From Acanthosoma haemorrhoidale (lineage: Eukaryota; Arthropoda; Insecta; Hemiptera; Acanthosomatidae), in assembly GCA_930367205.1 (NCBI GenBank), contig OV884014.1:116381768-116445767 (forward strand): a DNA stretch of 64,000 nucleotides, in the 5' to 3' direction. The notes below the pieces were generated by a model. It was not told the origin of the DNA. It searched no databases and saw only the letters and a program-made list of their open reading frames with translations. Position 1 is the first letter of the stretch, and every line of letters begins with the position of its first letter. The translations under genes were made by a program, and so were the position numbers. Positions 45,045 through 56,770 of this stretch are shown one piece after another.

Positions 45045-48000
45045 TGACGACCCAATATGACTTCTCAGGCGTGTCCCCGTCGAGTATGTACAGTCTTGAC
45101 GACCCAATATGACTTCTCAGGCGTGTCCCCATCGAGTATGTACAGTCTTGACGACCCAATATGACTTCTCAGGCGTGTCCCCGTCGAGTATGTACAGTCT
45201 TGACGACCCAATATGACTTCTCAGGCGTGTCCCCATCGAGTATGTACAGTCTTGACGACCCAATATGACTTCTCAGGCGTGTCCCCGTCGAGTATGTACA
45301 GTCTTGACGACCCAATATGACTTCTCAGGCGTGTCCCCGTCGAGTATGTACAGTCTTGACGACCCAATATGACTTCTCAGGCGTGTCCCCGTCGAGTATG
45401 TACAGTCTTGACGACCCAATATGACTTCTCAGGCGTGTCCCCGTCGAGTATGTACAGTCTTGACGACCCAATATGACTTCTCAGGCGTGTCCCCGTCGAG
45501 TATGTACAGTCTTGACGACCCAATATGACTTCTCAGGCGTGTCCCCGTCGAGTATGTACAGTCTTGACGACCCAATATGACTTCTCAGGCGTGTCCCCAT
45601 CGAGTATGTACAGTCTTGACGACCCAATATGACTTCTCAGGCGTGTCCCCGTCGAGTATGTACAGTCTTGACGACCCAATATGACTTCTCAGGCGTGTCC
45701 CCGTCGAGTATGTACAGTCTTGACGACCCAATATGACTTCTCAGGCGTGTCCCCGTCGAGTATGTACAGTCTTGACGACCCAATATGACTTCTCAGGCGT
45801 GTCCCCATCGAGTATGTACAGTCTTGACGACCCAATATGACTTCTCAGGCGTGTCCCCGTCGAGTATGTACAGTCTTGACGACCCAATATGACTTCTCAG
45901 GCGTGTCCCCGTCGAGTATGTACAGTCTTGACGACCCAATATGACTTCTCAGGCGTGTCCCCGTCGAGTATGTACAGTCTTGACGACCCAATATGACTTC
46001 TCAGGCGTGTCCCCATCGAGTATGTACAGTCTTGACGACCCAATATGACTTCTCAGGCGTGTCCCCGTCGAGTATGTACAGTCTTGACGACCCAATATGA
46101 CTTCTCAGGCGTGTCCCCATCGAGTATGTACAGTCTTGACGACCCAATATGACTTCTCAGGCGTGTCCCCGTCGAGTATGTACAGTCTTGACGACCCAAT
46201 ATGACTTCTCAGGCGTGTCCCCATCGAGTATGTACAGTCTTGACGACCCAATATGACTTCTCAGGCGTGTCCCCGTCGAGTATGTACAGTCTTGACGACC
46301 CAATATGACTTCTCAGGCGTGTCCCCGTCGAGTATGTACAGTCTTGACGACCCAATATGACTTCTCAGGCGTGTCCCCATCGAGTATGTACAGTCTTGAC
46401 GACCCAATATGACTTCTCAGGCGTGTCCCCGTCGAGTATGTACAGTCTTGACGACCCAATATGACTTCTCAGGCGTGTCCCCATCGAGTATGTACAGTCT
46501 TGACGACCCAATATGACTTCTCAGGCGTGTCCCCGTCGAGTATGTACAGTCTTGACGACCCAATATGACTTCTCAGGCGTGTCCCCTTCGAGTATGTACA
46601 GTCTTGACGACCCAATATGACTTCTCAGGCGTGTCCCCATCGAGTATGTACAGTCTTGACGACCCAATATGACTTCTCAGGCGTGTCCCCGTCGAGTATG
46701 TACAGTCTTGACGACCCAATATGACTTCTCAGGCGTGTCCCCGTCGAGTATGTACAGTCTTGACGACCCAATATGACTTCTCAGGCGTGTCCCCGTCGAG
46801 TATGTACAGTCTTGACGACCCAATATGACTTCTCAGGCGTGTCCCCGTCGAGTATGTACAGTCTTGACGACCCAATATGACTTCTCAGGCGTGTCCCCAT
46901 CGAGTATGTACAGTCTTGACGACCCAATATGACTTCTCAGGCGTGTCCCCGTCGAGTATGTACAGTCTTGACGACCCAATATGACTTCTCAGGCGTGTCC
47001 CCGTCGAGTATGTACAGTCTTGACGACCCAATATGACTTCTCAGGCGTGTCCCCGTCGAGTATGTACAGTCTTGACGACCCAATATGACTTCTCAGGCGT
47101 GTCCCCATCGAGTATGTACAGTCTTGACGACCCAATATGACTTCTCAGGCGTGTCCCCGTCGAGTATGTACAGTCTTGACGACCCAATATGACTTCTCAG
47201 GCGTGTCCCCGTCGAGTATGTACAGTCTTGACGACCCAATATGACTTCTCAGGCGTGTCCCCGTCGAGTATGTACAGTCTTGACGACCCAATATGACTTC
47301 TCAGGCGTGTCCCCGTCGAGTATGTACAGTCTTGACGACCCAATATGACTTCTCAGGCGTGTCCCCGTCGAGTATGTACAGTCTTGACGACCCAATATGA
47401 CTTCTCAGGCGTGTCCCCGTCGAGTATGTACAGTCTTGACGACCCAATATGACTTCTCAGGCGTGTCCCCATCGAGTATGTACAGTCTTGACGACCCAAT
47501 ATGACTTCTCAGGCGTGTCCCCGTCGAGTATGTACAGTCTTGACGACCCAATATGACTTCTCAGGCGTGTCCCCGTCGAGTATGTACAGTCTTGACGACC
47601 CAATATGACTTCTCAGGCGTGTCCCCATCGAGTATGTACAGTCTTGACGACCCAATATGACTTCTCAGGCGTGTCCCCGTCGAGTATGTACAGTCTTGAC
47701 GACCCAATATGACTTCTCAGGCGTGTCCCCGTCGAGTATGTACAGTCTTGACGACCCAATATGACTTCTCAGGCGTGTCCCCGTCGAGTATGTACAGTCT
47801 TGACGACCCAATATGACTTCTCAGGCGTGTCCCCGTCGAGTATGTACAGTCTTGACGACCCAATATGACTTCTCAGGCGTGTCCCCATCGAGTATGTACA
47901 GTCTTGACGACCCAATATGACTTCTCAGGCGTGTCCCCGTCGAGTATGTACAGTCTTGACGACCCAATATGACTTCTCAGGCGTGTCCCCATCGAGTATG

Positions 48001-51000
48001 TACAGTCTTGACGACCCAATATGACTTCTCAGGCGTGTCCCCGTCGAGTATGTACAGTCTTGACGACCCAATATGACTTCTCAGGCGTGTCCCCGTCGAG
48101 TATGTACAGTCTTGACGACCCAATATGACTTCTCTGGCGTGTCCCCATCGAGTATGTACAGTCTTGACGACCCAATATGACTTCTCAGGCGTGTCCCCGT
48201 CGAGTATGTACAGTCTTGACGACCCAATATGACTTCTCAGGCGTGTCCCCGTCGAGTATGTACAGTCTTGACGACCCAATATGACTTCTCAGGCGTGTCC
48301 CCGTCGAGTATGTACAGTCTTGACGACCCAATATGACTTCTCAGGCGTGTCCCCGTCGAGTATGTACAGTCTTGACGACCCAATATGACTTCTCAGGCGT
48401 GTCCCCGTCGAGTATGTACAGTCTTGACGACCCAATATGACTTCTCAGGCGTGTCCCCGTCGAGTATGTACAGTCTTGACGACCCAATATGACTTCTCAG
48501 GCGTGTCCCCGTCGAGTATGTACAGTCTTGACGACCCAATATGACTTCTCAGGCGTGTCCCCGTCGAGTATGTACAGTCTTGACGACCCAATATGACTTC
48601 TCAGGCGTGTCCCCGTCGAGTATGTACAGTCTTGACGACCCAATATGACTTCTCAGGCGTGTCCCCGTCGAGTATGTACAGTCTTGACGACCCAATATGA
48701 CTTCTCAGGCGTGTCCCCGTCGAGTATGTACAGTCTTGACGACCCAATATGACTTCTCAGGCGTGTCCCCGTCGAGTATGTACAGTCTTGACGACCCAAT
48801 ATGACTTCTCAGGCGTGTCCCCTTCGAGTATGTACAGTCTTGACGACCCAATATGACTTCTCAGGCGTGTCCCCGTCGAGTATGTACAGTCTTGACGACC
48901 CAATATGACTTCTCAGGCGTGTCCCCATCGAGTATGTACAGTCTTGACGACCCAATATGACTTCTCAGGCGTGTCCCCGTCGAGTATGTACAGTCTTGAC
49001 GACCCAATATGACTTCTCAGGCGTGTCCCCGTCGAGTATGTACAGTCTTGACGACCCAATATGACTTCTCAGGCGTGTCCCCGTCGAGTATGTACAGTCT
49101 TGACGACCCAATATGACTTCTCAGGCGTGTCCCCGTCGAGTATGTACAGTCTTGACGACCCAGTATGACTTCTCAGGCGTGTCCCCGTCGAGTATGTACA
49201 GTCTTGACGACCCAATATGACTTCTCAGGCGTGTCCCCGTCGAGTATGTACAGTCTTGACGACCCAATATGACTTCTCAGGCGTGTCCCCATCGAGTATG
49301 TACAGTCTTGACGACCCAATATGACTTCTCAGGCGTGTCCCCGTCGAGTATGTACAGTCTTGACGACCCAATATGACTTCTCAGGCGTGTCCCCATCGAG
49401 TATGTACAGTCTTGACGACCCAATATGACTTCTCAGGCGTGTCCCCGTCGAGTATGTACAGTCTTGACGACCCAATATGACTTCTCAGGCGTGTCCCCGT
49501 CGAGTATGTACAGTCTTGACGACCCAGTATGACTTCTCAGGCGTGTCCCCGTCGAGTATGTACAGTCTTGACGACCCAGTATGACTTCTCAGGCGTGTCC
49601 CCGTCGAGTATGTACAGTCTTGACGACCCAATATGACTTCTCAGGCGTGTCCCCGTCGAGTATGTACAGTCTTGACGACCCAATATGACTTCTCAGGCGT
49701 GTCCCCGTCGAGTATGTACAGTCTTGACGACCCAATATGACTTCTCAGGCGTGTCCCCATCGAGTATGTACAGTCTTGACGACCCAATATGACTTCTCAG
49801 GCGTGTCCCCGTCGAGTATGTACAGTCTTGACGACCCAATATGACTTCTCAGGCGTGTCCCCGTCGAGTATGTACAGTCTTGACGACCCAATATGACTTC
49901 TCAGGCGTGTCCCCGTCGAGTATGTACAGTCTTGACGACCCAATATGACTTCTCAGGCGTGTCCCCGTCGAGTATGTACAGTCTTGACGACCCAATATGA
50001 CTTCTCAGGCGTGTCCCCGTCGAGTATGTACAGTCTTGACGACCCAATATGACTTCTCAGGCGTGTCCCCGTCGAGTATGTACAGTCTTGACGACCCAAT
50101 ATGACTTCTCAGGCGTGTCCCCGTCGAGTATGTACAGTCTTGACGACCCAATATGACTTCTCAGGCGTGTCCCCTTCGAGTATGTACAGTCTTGACGACC
50201 CAATATGACTTCTCAGGCGTGTCCCCGTCGAGTATGTACAGTCTTGACGACCCAATATGACTTCTCAGGCGTGTCCCCGTCGAGTATGTACAGTCTTGAC
50301 GACCCAATATGACTTCTCAGGCGTGTCCCCGTCGAGTATGTACAGTCTTGACGACCCAATATGACTTCTCAGGCGTGTCCCCGTCGAGTATGTACAGTCT
50401 TGACGACCCAATATGACTTCTCAGGCGTGTCCCCGTCGAGTATGTACAGTCTTGACGACCCAATATGACTTCTCAGGCGTGTCCCCGTCGAGTATGTACA
50501 GTCTTGACGACCCAATATGACTTCTCAGGCGTGTCCCCGTCGAGTATGTACAGTCTTGACGACCCAATATGACTTCTCAGGCGTGTCCCCGTCGAGTATG
50601 TACAGTCTTGACGACCCAATATGACTTCTCAGGCGTGTCCCCGTCGAGTATGTACAGTCTTGACGACCCAATATGACTTCTCAGGCGTGTCCCCGTCGAG
50701 TATGTACAGTCTTGACGACCCAATATGACTTCTCAGGCGTGTCCCCATCGAGTATGTACAGTCTTGACGACCCAATATGACTTCTCAGGCGTGTCCCCAT
50801 CGAGTATGTACAGTCTTGACGACCCAATATGACTTCTCAGGCGTGTCCCCGTCGAGTATGTACAGTCTTGACGACCCAATATGACTTCTCAGGCGTGTCC
50901 CCGTCGAGTATGTACAGTCTTGACGACCCAATATGACTTCTCAGGCGTGTCCCCATCGAGTATGTACAGTCTTGACGACCCAATATGACTTCTCAGGCGT

Positions 51001-51131
51001 GTCCCCATCGAGTATGTACAGTCTTGACGACCCAATATGACTTCTCAGGGGTGTCCCCATCGAGTATGTACTGTCTAGACGACCCAGTATGACTTCTCAG
51101 GTGTGTCCCCATCGAGTATGTATAGTCTTGA
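45045..51131. repeat. 52-bp satellite array, about 117 units
   Basis: The unit is CTTGACGACCCAATATGACT TCTCAGGCGTGTCCCCGTCG AGTATGTACAGT, 52 bases and about 52% G+C with four CpGs. The CTTGAC word begins at 45095 and is still in exact 52-base register at 51127, so there is no net indel over 116 periods. Variation is almost all single-base: the CpG in CCCCGTCG is CA in about 27 units and CT in three, AATATG becomes AGTATG in a few, and one unit has TCTCTGG (near 48135). The last two or three units on the right are more diverged (GGGGTGTCC, TACTGTCTAGAC, TATAGTC). It is a non-coding eukaryotic minisatellite/satellite. Confidence 0.98.
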
Positions 51132-51216
51132 AAATTTGAAATTTCAATGTCTTCATCCAAGTATTAATGTTTCCACGGCTACGATTGCACTGAACTCAGT
51201 TTCGCTTTAAAATTAC

Positions 51217-51640
51217 TTTCTTATGATAAAATTACAATCTGCTCTATTGGACAATAAATAATTGTGATAAATTCATACCATATTTACAATTATCATTCAC
51301 TGGCTCATTCATACAGTATTTACAAACAGCCCAGAGACCTCCCAAGTCCACATGGTTGCCACCTCCCTCGCGTGTGAAGGTGTAAGCGGAGTCCTGGGAT
51401 GTCCCCCACGCTCCTCTGTCAGCCGCGTCACCGGAAACGAGCCAGTGGAGGCTGAGGAAGAGCGCGAGAGCCACATCCGCTCTGGACATGATTGGAGAAA
51501 CTGCCCATTGCCAGGACTCCCACAGTCACCCATTTATAGCAATTCACGAGGCCACTGCCGTTTCAGTCTCCGAGGTGGATTATAGGGATGATTGGTTTAG
51601 TGCAATGACAGTTATAGCGGATTAGGTTGGATAGGTTACT
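51217..51640 (-). mobile_element. Family A fragment (copy 9)
   Basis: Minus-strand family A: the end of the RT ORF (near 51600-51550) and the complete UTR with ATGATAAAATTACAATCTGC at its 3' end. It lies only about 85 bases from the satellite's right edge. Several small deletions distinguish it from other copies (TAAATTCATACC). The ORFs crossing it on both strands are UTR shadows. Confidence 0.8.
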
Positions 51641-52928
51641 TGCTTTAAAATTTATAAAAAAAAAAAATTGTCCTTAAGGTTGAATTTATTTTATACATTC
51701 TTAGACAAAATCAGGAATCGTCTATTAATTACTCTTTGATTCCATAAATAAGTACAGAGGTCACTCATATTAATTACTGAAATTAACAATATTATATAAA
51801 TAATTAGTATACAAAATTATACAGTTGAACTTGGTATATATGTACAATAAAATATAATAAAATAATATTCTGAAGTTCTGAGAAAGTCATACCTTTTTAT
51901 AGTTTGTATTTTAGTGAACATTATTTCTACTCAATTGCAAAAACAAAATATTTAAAATTCGACCTGAACAGTTCGTCAATTCAGTTCAAACATTTAAAAA
52001 AAGCTTACCTTTAGGGTTAGAAACCATATTTTTGCTTAAAATATATCTTAACTTAAAAGTGTTCAATTTTGTTGTTCACTCCTGCAATCAAACACGACCT
52101 TACAGGAATTAGGCATCGACTCATTCTTTGTTCACTTTGAACTCGGCTGATACGATTTTTTCTAATATCCCGGAACCTTAGTCTCAATTTAGAATTAAAT
52201 TTTATAACAAATATAACTTTTGAGCCGCTAGATTTAAATGGCACAACCGACTGTGCGACGGGATGTCAATTATTGGCAAGAGAATGACAAATTTCAGTTA
52301 ACTTTATGCGCTTTCTTCACTAATCAAATTTGAAGGGAACGGGAGTTTTGAACAGTAAGTATAGTGTCCTGGGACAAGGAGAAGTTTCAAGTAGTTCGCA
52401 CGGGATTCAAAGGCCCTACTACTAAAGTCTAGCTTAAGACTTAGTCAGGGAGATAAAGTATTAGGGGGAGCTTGCTTAAGTTGCCGGTGCCGTGGCTCGT
52501 TTCTGGTCGGACTTGTCTTGGCGGTTATGGGTTTGCTAGGCCAACCCCCCCCCCCTCCGGTTAAAGGGAAAGGTTTAAACTCATTAAAACTTTCAAGGTC
52601 TTTAAACCCTGGATATTTGTATAGTCTAAATATTACTCCGGCTCCTCCGTGTGAAGTTTAAAGACAATGGTTACTTGATCAAGTCTCTTCTACCTATTAA
52701 ATCATTTTGATAAATTGTTGTTCTGCTCACTTTTAATAAACTGTATATAATTTCTTCAGTTGTTAAAAATTTGTTCGCTTGATTACTAAAACCTACTTCA
52801 CGCAAGTCTCTAGAAGAGGGTGGGATTTCATCAGTTCTATGCTGTCAATAAACCATGGTTAGCCATCATGGAATAGCTAAATTGAATTTATCTTGAATAC
52901 TTATAGCTTTACTTGAATTATCCAATGA
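51641..52928. other. No recognisable feature
   Basis: AT-rich, with poly-C of about 11 bases at 52545-52555. The minus ORF at 52053-52244 is not recognised. Confidence 0.45.
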
Positions 52929-52953
52929 GTTTTTTTTTTTTTTTTTTTTTTTT

Positions 52954-52996
<43 letters not shown>

Positions 52997-53791
52997 CCCC
53001 TTAGCTCTCAAACTTATAAAATAGGATGTGGGAAAATTACTTTGGGCTAATGAGTGCCTTTCACTAAGAAGAGTCCCCCATTTGAAGGATGTATGAGAAT
53101 GATATAGGGTGGGGTATGCCTAAAGGAGGCGGGTGGAATCAGGAAGGTAGTGAGAGTCTACCGAGGGTGGAGCCTAGGGGTACCTAGGCAAGGGTTTGTA
53201 GTCGGCCAGGTCAAGCCTGGCCAGCCCCGGCAGGGGGCTGAAATAAGTCGGCCACTCGGCCGGAAGGTCGACCCTGCTTAAGCAGGTAGATGGGGTCTTG
53301 TAGCTTCGGAGATCGGCCTCGATCTCTCGGCTGGGTGTAGATCTTCAGTCTCCGTCAGGGGACTAGGGTTCGATCACGTCCATCTGTCTCCAGGCTTCGG
53401 CGGTCCAGCAGTGCTTCCATCTGACGGGCATTGGTGGTGGTTGAAGGTCGGAGAATAGTGGGTTGTGGCTGTGTCGGAGTGAGTCGAAAAATTTTATGTG
53501 TCTTCTCTTGATGAAATCTTGAATGGTCAGCACTTCAAATTTTTTATGCATCTCGTCCGCCTTCATTCGGTCGAACGGGGTATGTTTGAGGGAGGTGCGG
53601 AGAACTCTGTTCTGAAATTGCTGGAGCGTTTTGATAGTGTTAGGAGTCAGATACTTGAAGAGAGGGGTCCCATATATTAAAGCAGGTCTTAGGACGCTCT
53701 GGTATATCAGCAGCTTGAGGCGTACCGATAAAGCCGGGCTGTGAAGTAGGTGTCCGAGGCTGAAGAATTTCTTCCTAACACTCTTTAACAT
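52929..53791 (-). mobile_element. Non-LTR retrotransposon family B3, 5'-truncated, long A tail
   Basis: Minus-strand element. The RT C-terminus is at 53791-53363. The 3' UTR (53362-52997) shares the GACCTGGCCGACTAC and CTTAGTGAAAGGCAC blocks with 23086-23322. At the end is a 68-base plus-strand run of T at 52929-52996 broken by a single G, which is an A tail in sense. A long, nearly pure tail suggests recent insertion. Its 5' end abuts the tail of a family A copy at 53797. Confidence 0.85.
53363..53791 (-). pseudogene. Non-LTR reverse transcriptase C-terminus (family B3)
   Basis: 142 open codons after truncation: LGHLLHSPALSVRLKLLIYQ, SVLRPALIYGTPLF, TIKTLQQFQNRVLRTSLKHT, FIKRRHIKFFDSLRHSHNPL, and PPPMPVRWKHCW near the end. 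The order matches B1 at 26100 but identity is only moderate, so this is a distinct subfamily. The Met at 53791 is a chance start within the original ORF. The polymerase core is absent. The open frame and the A tail make it the youngest-looking B copy. Confidence 0.85.
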
Positions 53792-53796
53792 GAGTT

Positions 53797-54083
53797 TTTT
53801 TATTTAACAACAACTTTATAATGATAAAATTACAATCTGCCTCATTGGGAAATAAGTAATTGAGATAAATGATCTCATTCATACCATATTTACAATTTTC
53901 ATTCCCTCGCTCATTCATACAGTATTTACAAACAGCCCAAGGACCACCCAAATCCACATGGTTGTCACCTCCCTCGAATGCAAAAGAGGAAGTCTTAGGG
54001 GGAAGTCCCCCACGCTCCTCCGTCAGCCGCGTCACCGGATACAATTCAGTGGAGGCTGACCAAGAGCGCGAGAGCCACAGTTA
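53797..54083 (-). mobile_element. Family A 3' UTR fragment (copy 10)
   Basis: Minus-strand family A tail from CAAGAGCGCGAGAGCCACA (54083) down to AACAACAACTTTATAATGAT. It ends a few bases from the 5' end of the B3 element in the same orientation, so one probably inserted beside or into the other. No clear shared target duplication was found. Confidence 0.8.
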
Positions 54084-55299
54084 AATAAATAACTAAATTT
54101 ACTCAATTACAGAAGTAACATTGAAGAATGGACCATAGCCAAAAAAATTGTGAAAGTGTGAATTTAGTCCCTTTATAGTTGGTGTCCCCTATAAATTGCT
54201 ATGTCAAAATTTGAAGAAAGGCGAACCATATGTTTTCAAAACTAGGGATAAAAAAAAACAACCTTTTAATCATCATTTCCCAAGATGGTGGCTTGAGCAC
54301 ATGTTATGAATGAGATCATTTATCACTTTTATTTATTACCCTTTTAGGGCAGATTGTTACTTTTTTTAAATTCAGATTAATGTATCAAAAAAAAAATATT
54401 TTTATGCAAAAAACAGCACTACTAATCGATATTAATGATGGTTTTCTAAATCTGTTTGTTCCTTACTTGTTTAATTTCATTTTGACTTTTGTCCAATCCA
54501 GTCTTTGAGAGTGGGCATATCTTGTGAACAAATCATTGGAAAATTTCCCTTGAAAATGACTTTGTACTTTAATGCTCAGTCAATCTCCTGACGTTTCCCT
54601 AAATTGGCAGGCAGACTTGAGAGTTTTCGCACTAAACGACCATGATGGGCGTGCGACAGGAAGCAAACCAATTCTCCCCCCCCCCTCCCGGTCATTCTCA
54701 TTCACTGGATCGCCTCTCCTCTGGATGGCCTATTTCCCTTCATTTCCACCTCTAACCGCCTCCTTCCCACTCCCGCCCTCCTTCAATGGGATGGATCTTT
54801 CTATTAAGACGCGTTCAACACGCGCTCACGTCAATTGTCTTTCATCATAATCTGAAGCGTCTCGCAATCTGATATTTCTGATGAGAGTCATGATAGACAT
54901 ACTATATAACTTGTGCCTAGCCGACTATAATTAAAAAATTATTATTAAATAACGCTCAGAGAAAAAATGACTGGACTAGAGTAACGACTCTTGCAAAGAA
55001 TGTTGGAAATGTAGCCGATGGGCACAGAGGCTGGCAGGCTACCACTACTAACTTAGAGCTGCCAAAATTAAGTAATTATATTTTCATGCATTGAATAAAC
55101 TATTTCATGTTATTTTTAATGTAATTTATGATGTTTTTATGAGTAAAATATCATGAATATCCAGCTGTAGCACAGTTAGCCCATACAATTTAGGTACAAA
55201 TTTTCAACCGTTAACTTGTGGGTCTCTTGTTGAATCAACTCCTTACTTTTAGCATTCATTGAGAGACTTAGTTGCGCAGGACATAACATGTTATGCTAT
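54084..55299. other. No recognisable feature
   Basis: AT-rich. A C-rich patch with an ORF at 54572-54850 (poly-C at 54677-54687) is compositional and without motif. Confidence 0.4.
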
Positions 55300-55372
55300 C
55301 TTACATGTCTGCTGGTTAAAGGTGTTCCAGAATGACAATCAGGAGGTCCCGGATTCAAACACCCTGTGACTA
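55300..55372 (+). ncRNA. tRNA-like sequence (SINE head candidate)
   Basis: TCTGCTGGTTAAAGGTGTTC, CAGAATGACAATCAGGAGGT, CCCGGATTCAAACACCC. The A-box-like CTGGTTAAAGG and the B-box-like GGATTCAAACACC have roughly tRNA spacing, and the AGGTCCCGGNTTC context is typical of tRNA-derived insect SINEs. About 150 bases of unrecognised sequence follow, which might be the SINE body. Confidence 0.4.
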
Positions 55373-56499
55373 AGTACATAGGACAAATTGATTCCGTTTC
55401 TTCTCAATGAGAGCAACAGATAAGAGTTCTGTCTTGGATGAAAGGTGGGGGTCCTCTCATGGAGTCTACATAACCCCTTCTGAAGTTTCTCCCAGGCAAC
55501 ATGAATAATTAAAAAGGAAGCAATGACTCCAGATTGCCTTTATTCGACCCTACCGTTACAGTGGAGATGTTCGTTCCGAGTTATTAGACCACAATTAGAA
55601 TCGGACTTGGGCCAACGGGAGGGAGGGGTTTGAATAGCCCTAGGAATCTTTCTACCTGGAGCTCCTCTCGTACTCCATTGAACCATTGTAGGACCTCCGC
55701 CATGTACAAAGGGGTCCACGCTCTCCCGGAGGGTCCGTTATGAAAAGAGGGAAAAGGCCTCACCGCTGCATGACGGATCCTGCAGGCCGTGTGTATAATT
55801 AGGAGGAAGCAGAGGTGGCAGCACTTCCGTTCATAGCCAAGGCCGTCTCGATCCGAGGATCCCGATTGTTCCCCCGGTCGTTGTTCTTTGAACTGAACAC
55901 ACAAACATAATGGCCTTTTTTCCATCCTGCTGGATAAACTAAAAAGTCAGGTGCTGTTAAGTTTGTTAAACTACTGGAGGTCGGTCGTTAAGTTCTGGCA
56001 TTGTCGTTTCGATTGGCTCCTTTCACGACCACGCCCGTTTCCCCTATTCCATTTCTAGTCCAGTGATTTGGAAAAATCGTGACGATTCGGAATACAAAAG
56101 ATCAATGCAGGACAATTGGTATGTAATAAGAGAAGGATTTATTTATAATTCATTGCTATCTAACCACTTGCAACTTTCAACTAATAACAAAATATTAATA
56201 TAAGTATACGAACAAAAAAAAACAATTGGACATATATACGTAGGCAAAATAATGTAAAATTACAAAAAAGTTATTATATATCAAACAGATAAATATAAAA
56301 TTTTAAATGACATTGTAACAAAAACAATAGTCAAATTCGTATTTCGCTAAGTACACGAGGTGATTAACTGGCCAGTAACAGTTCTCCCAATGACTAAATA
56401 TTAGGACTAAGGTCTCATAATCCTCAACTCAACACAATGGGACATTTTGAGTATAGATATTAAGTTCGAAAAAGAGAGTTTCGTAAATTGTCTAGACTT
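55373..56499. other. No recognisable gene
   Basis: The minus ORF 55925-55584 (113 codons, GC-richer) has no recognisable motif. The sequence 55930-56490 is AT-rich. Confidence 0.35.
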
Positions 56500-56770
56500 A
56501 TTTTGGCAGCGCTTGGCATTAGATCGAGATCAAGGGGCTGCTTCCGCTTCAATCTTCGAGGAGGGTTGCTTTATAGTAATCTTGCTTATAGGATTTTAGT
56601 GGTCACATACTTTTTGGAAGATTATTGGGGAAATGTGATCTTGGATTATAATGTGGCGGGGATTATAAGATCACTATGGATGTAGGAACCTTATTCGTGG
56701 GTTGCATTAACGGTGTTCTAAAGACTTGAGACCGGAAGGATGTTTGCCTTGCTTTCTTTAAAGGTTTAGT
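56500..56770 (-). mobile_element. Diverged relative of family A (copy 11)
   Basis: The plus-strand order AGATCAAGGGGCTGCTTCCG, CTTCAATCTTCGAGGAGGGTT, GGGATTATAAGATCACTATG, CATTAACGGTGTTCTAAAGACTTGAGACCGGAAGGAT follows the family A pattern (AGGTCACGAGGCCACTGCCG..., TCCGAGGAGGATTATAGGG, ATTAAGATCGTTATGAAGGG, CTCAGGAC...GAAAGGATT). Identity is lower than among the other copies, so this is an older subfamily or a related element. Confidence 0.45.

Noticed and set aside
47977..48279. 100-codon minus-strand repeat protein inside the satellite
   Set aside because: The frame opens only because one unit has a single-base change (TCTCTGG) that removes a stop. 52 is not a multiple of 3, so the frame rotates between units.
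45045..51131. CRISPR array
   Set aside because: The repeats are directly contiguous 52-mers with no unique spacers, in a eukaryotic context.
55584..55925. 113-codon minus ORF as a gene
   Set aside because: GC-rich composition keeps several frames open here. No motif found.
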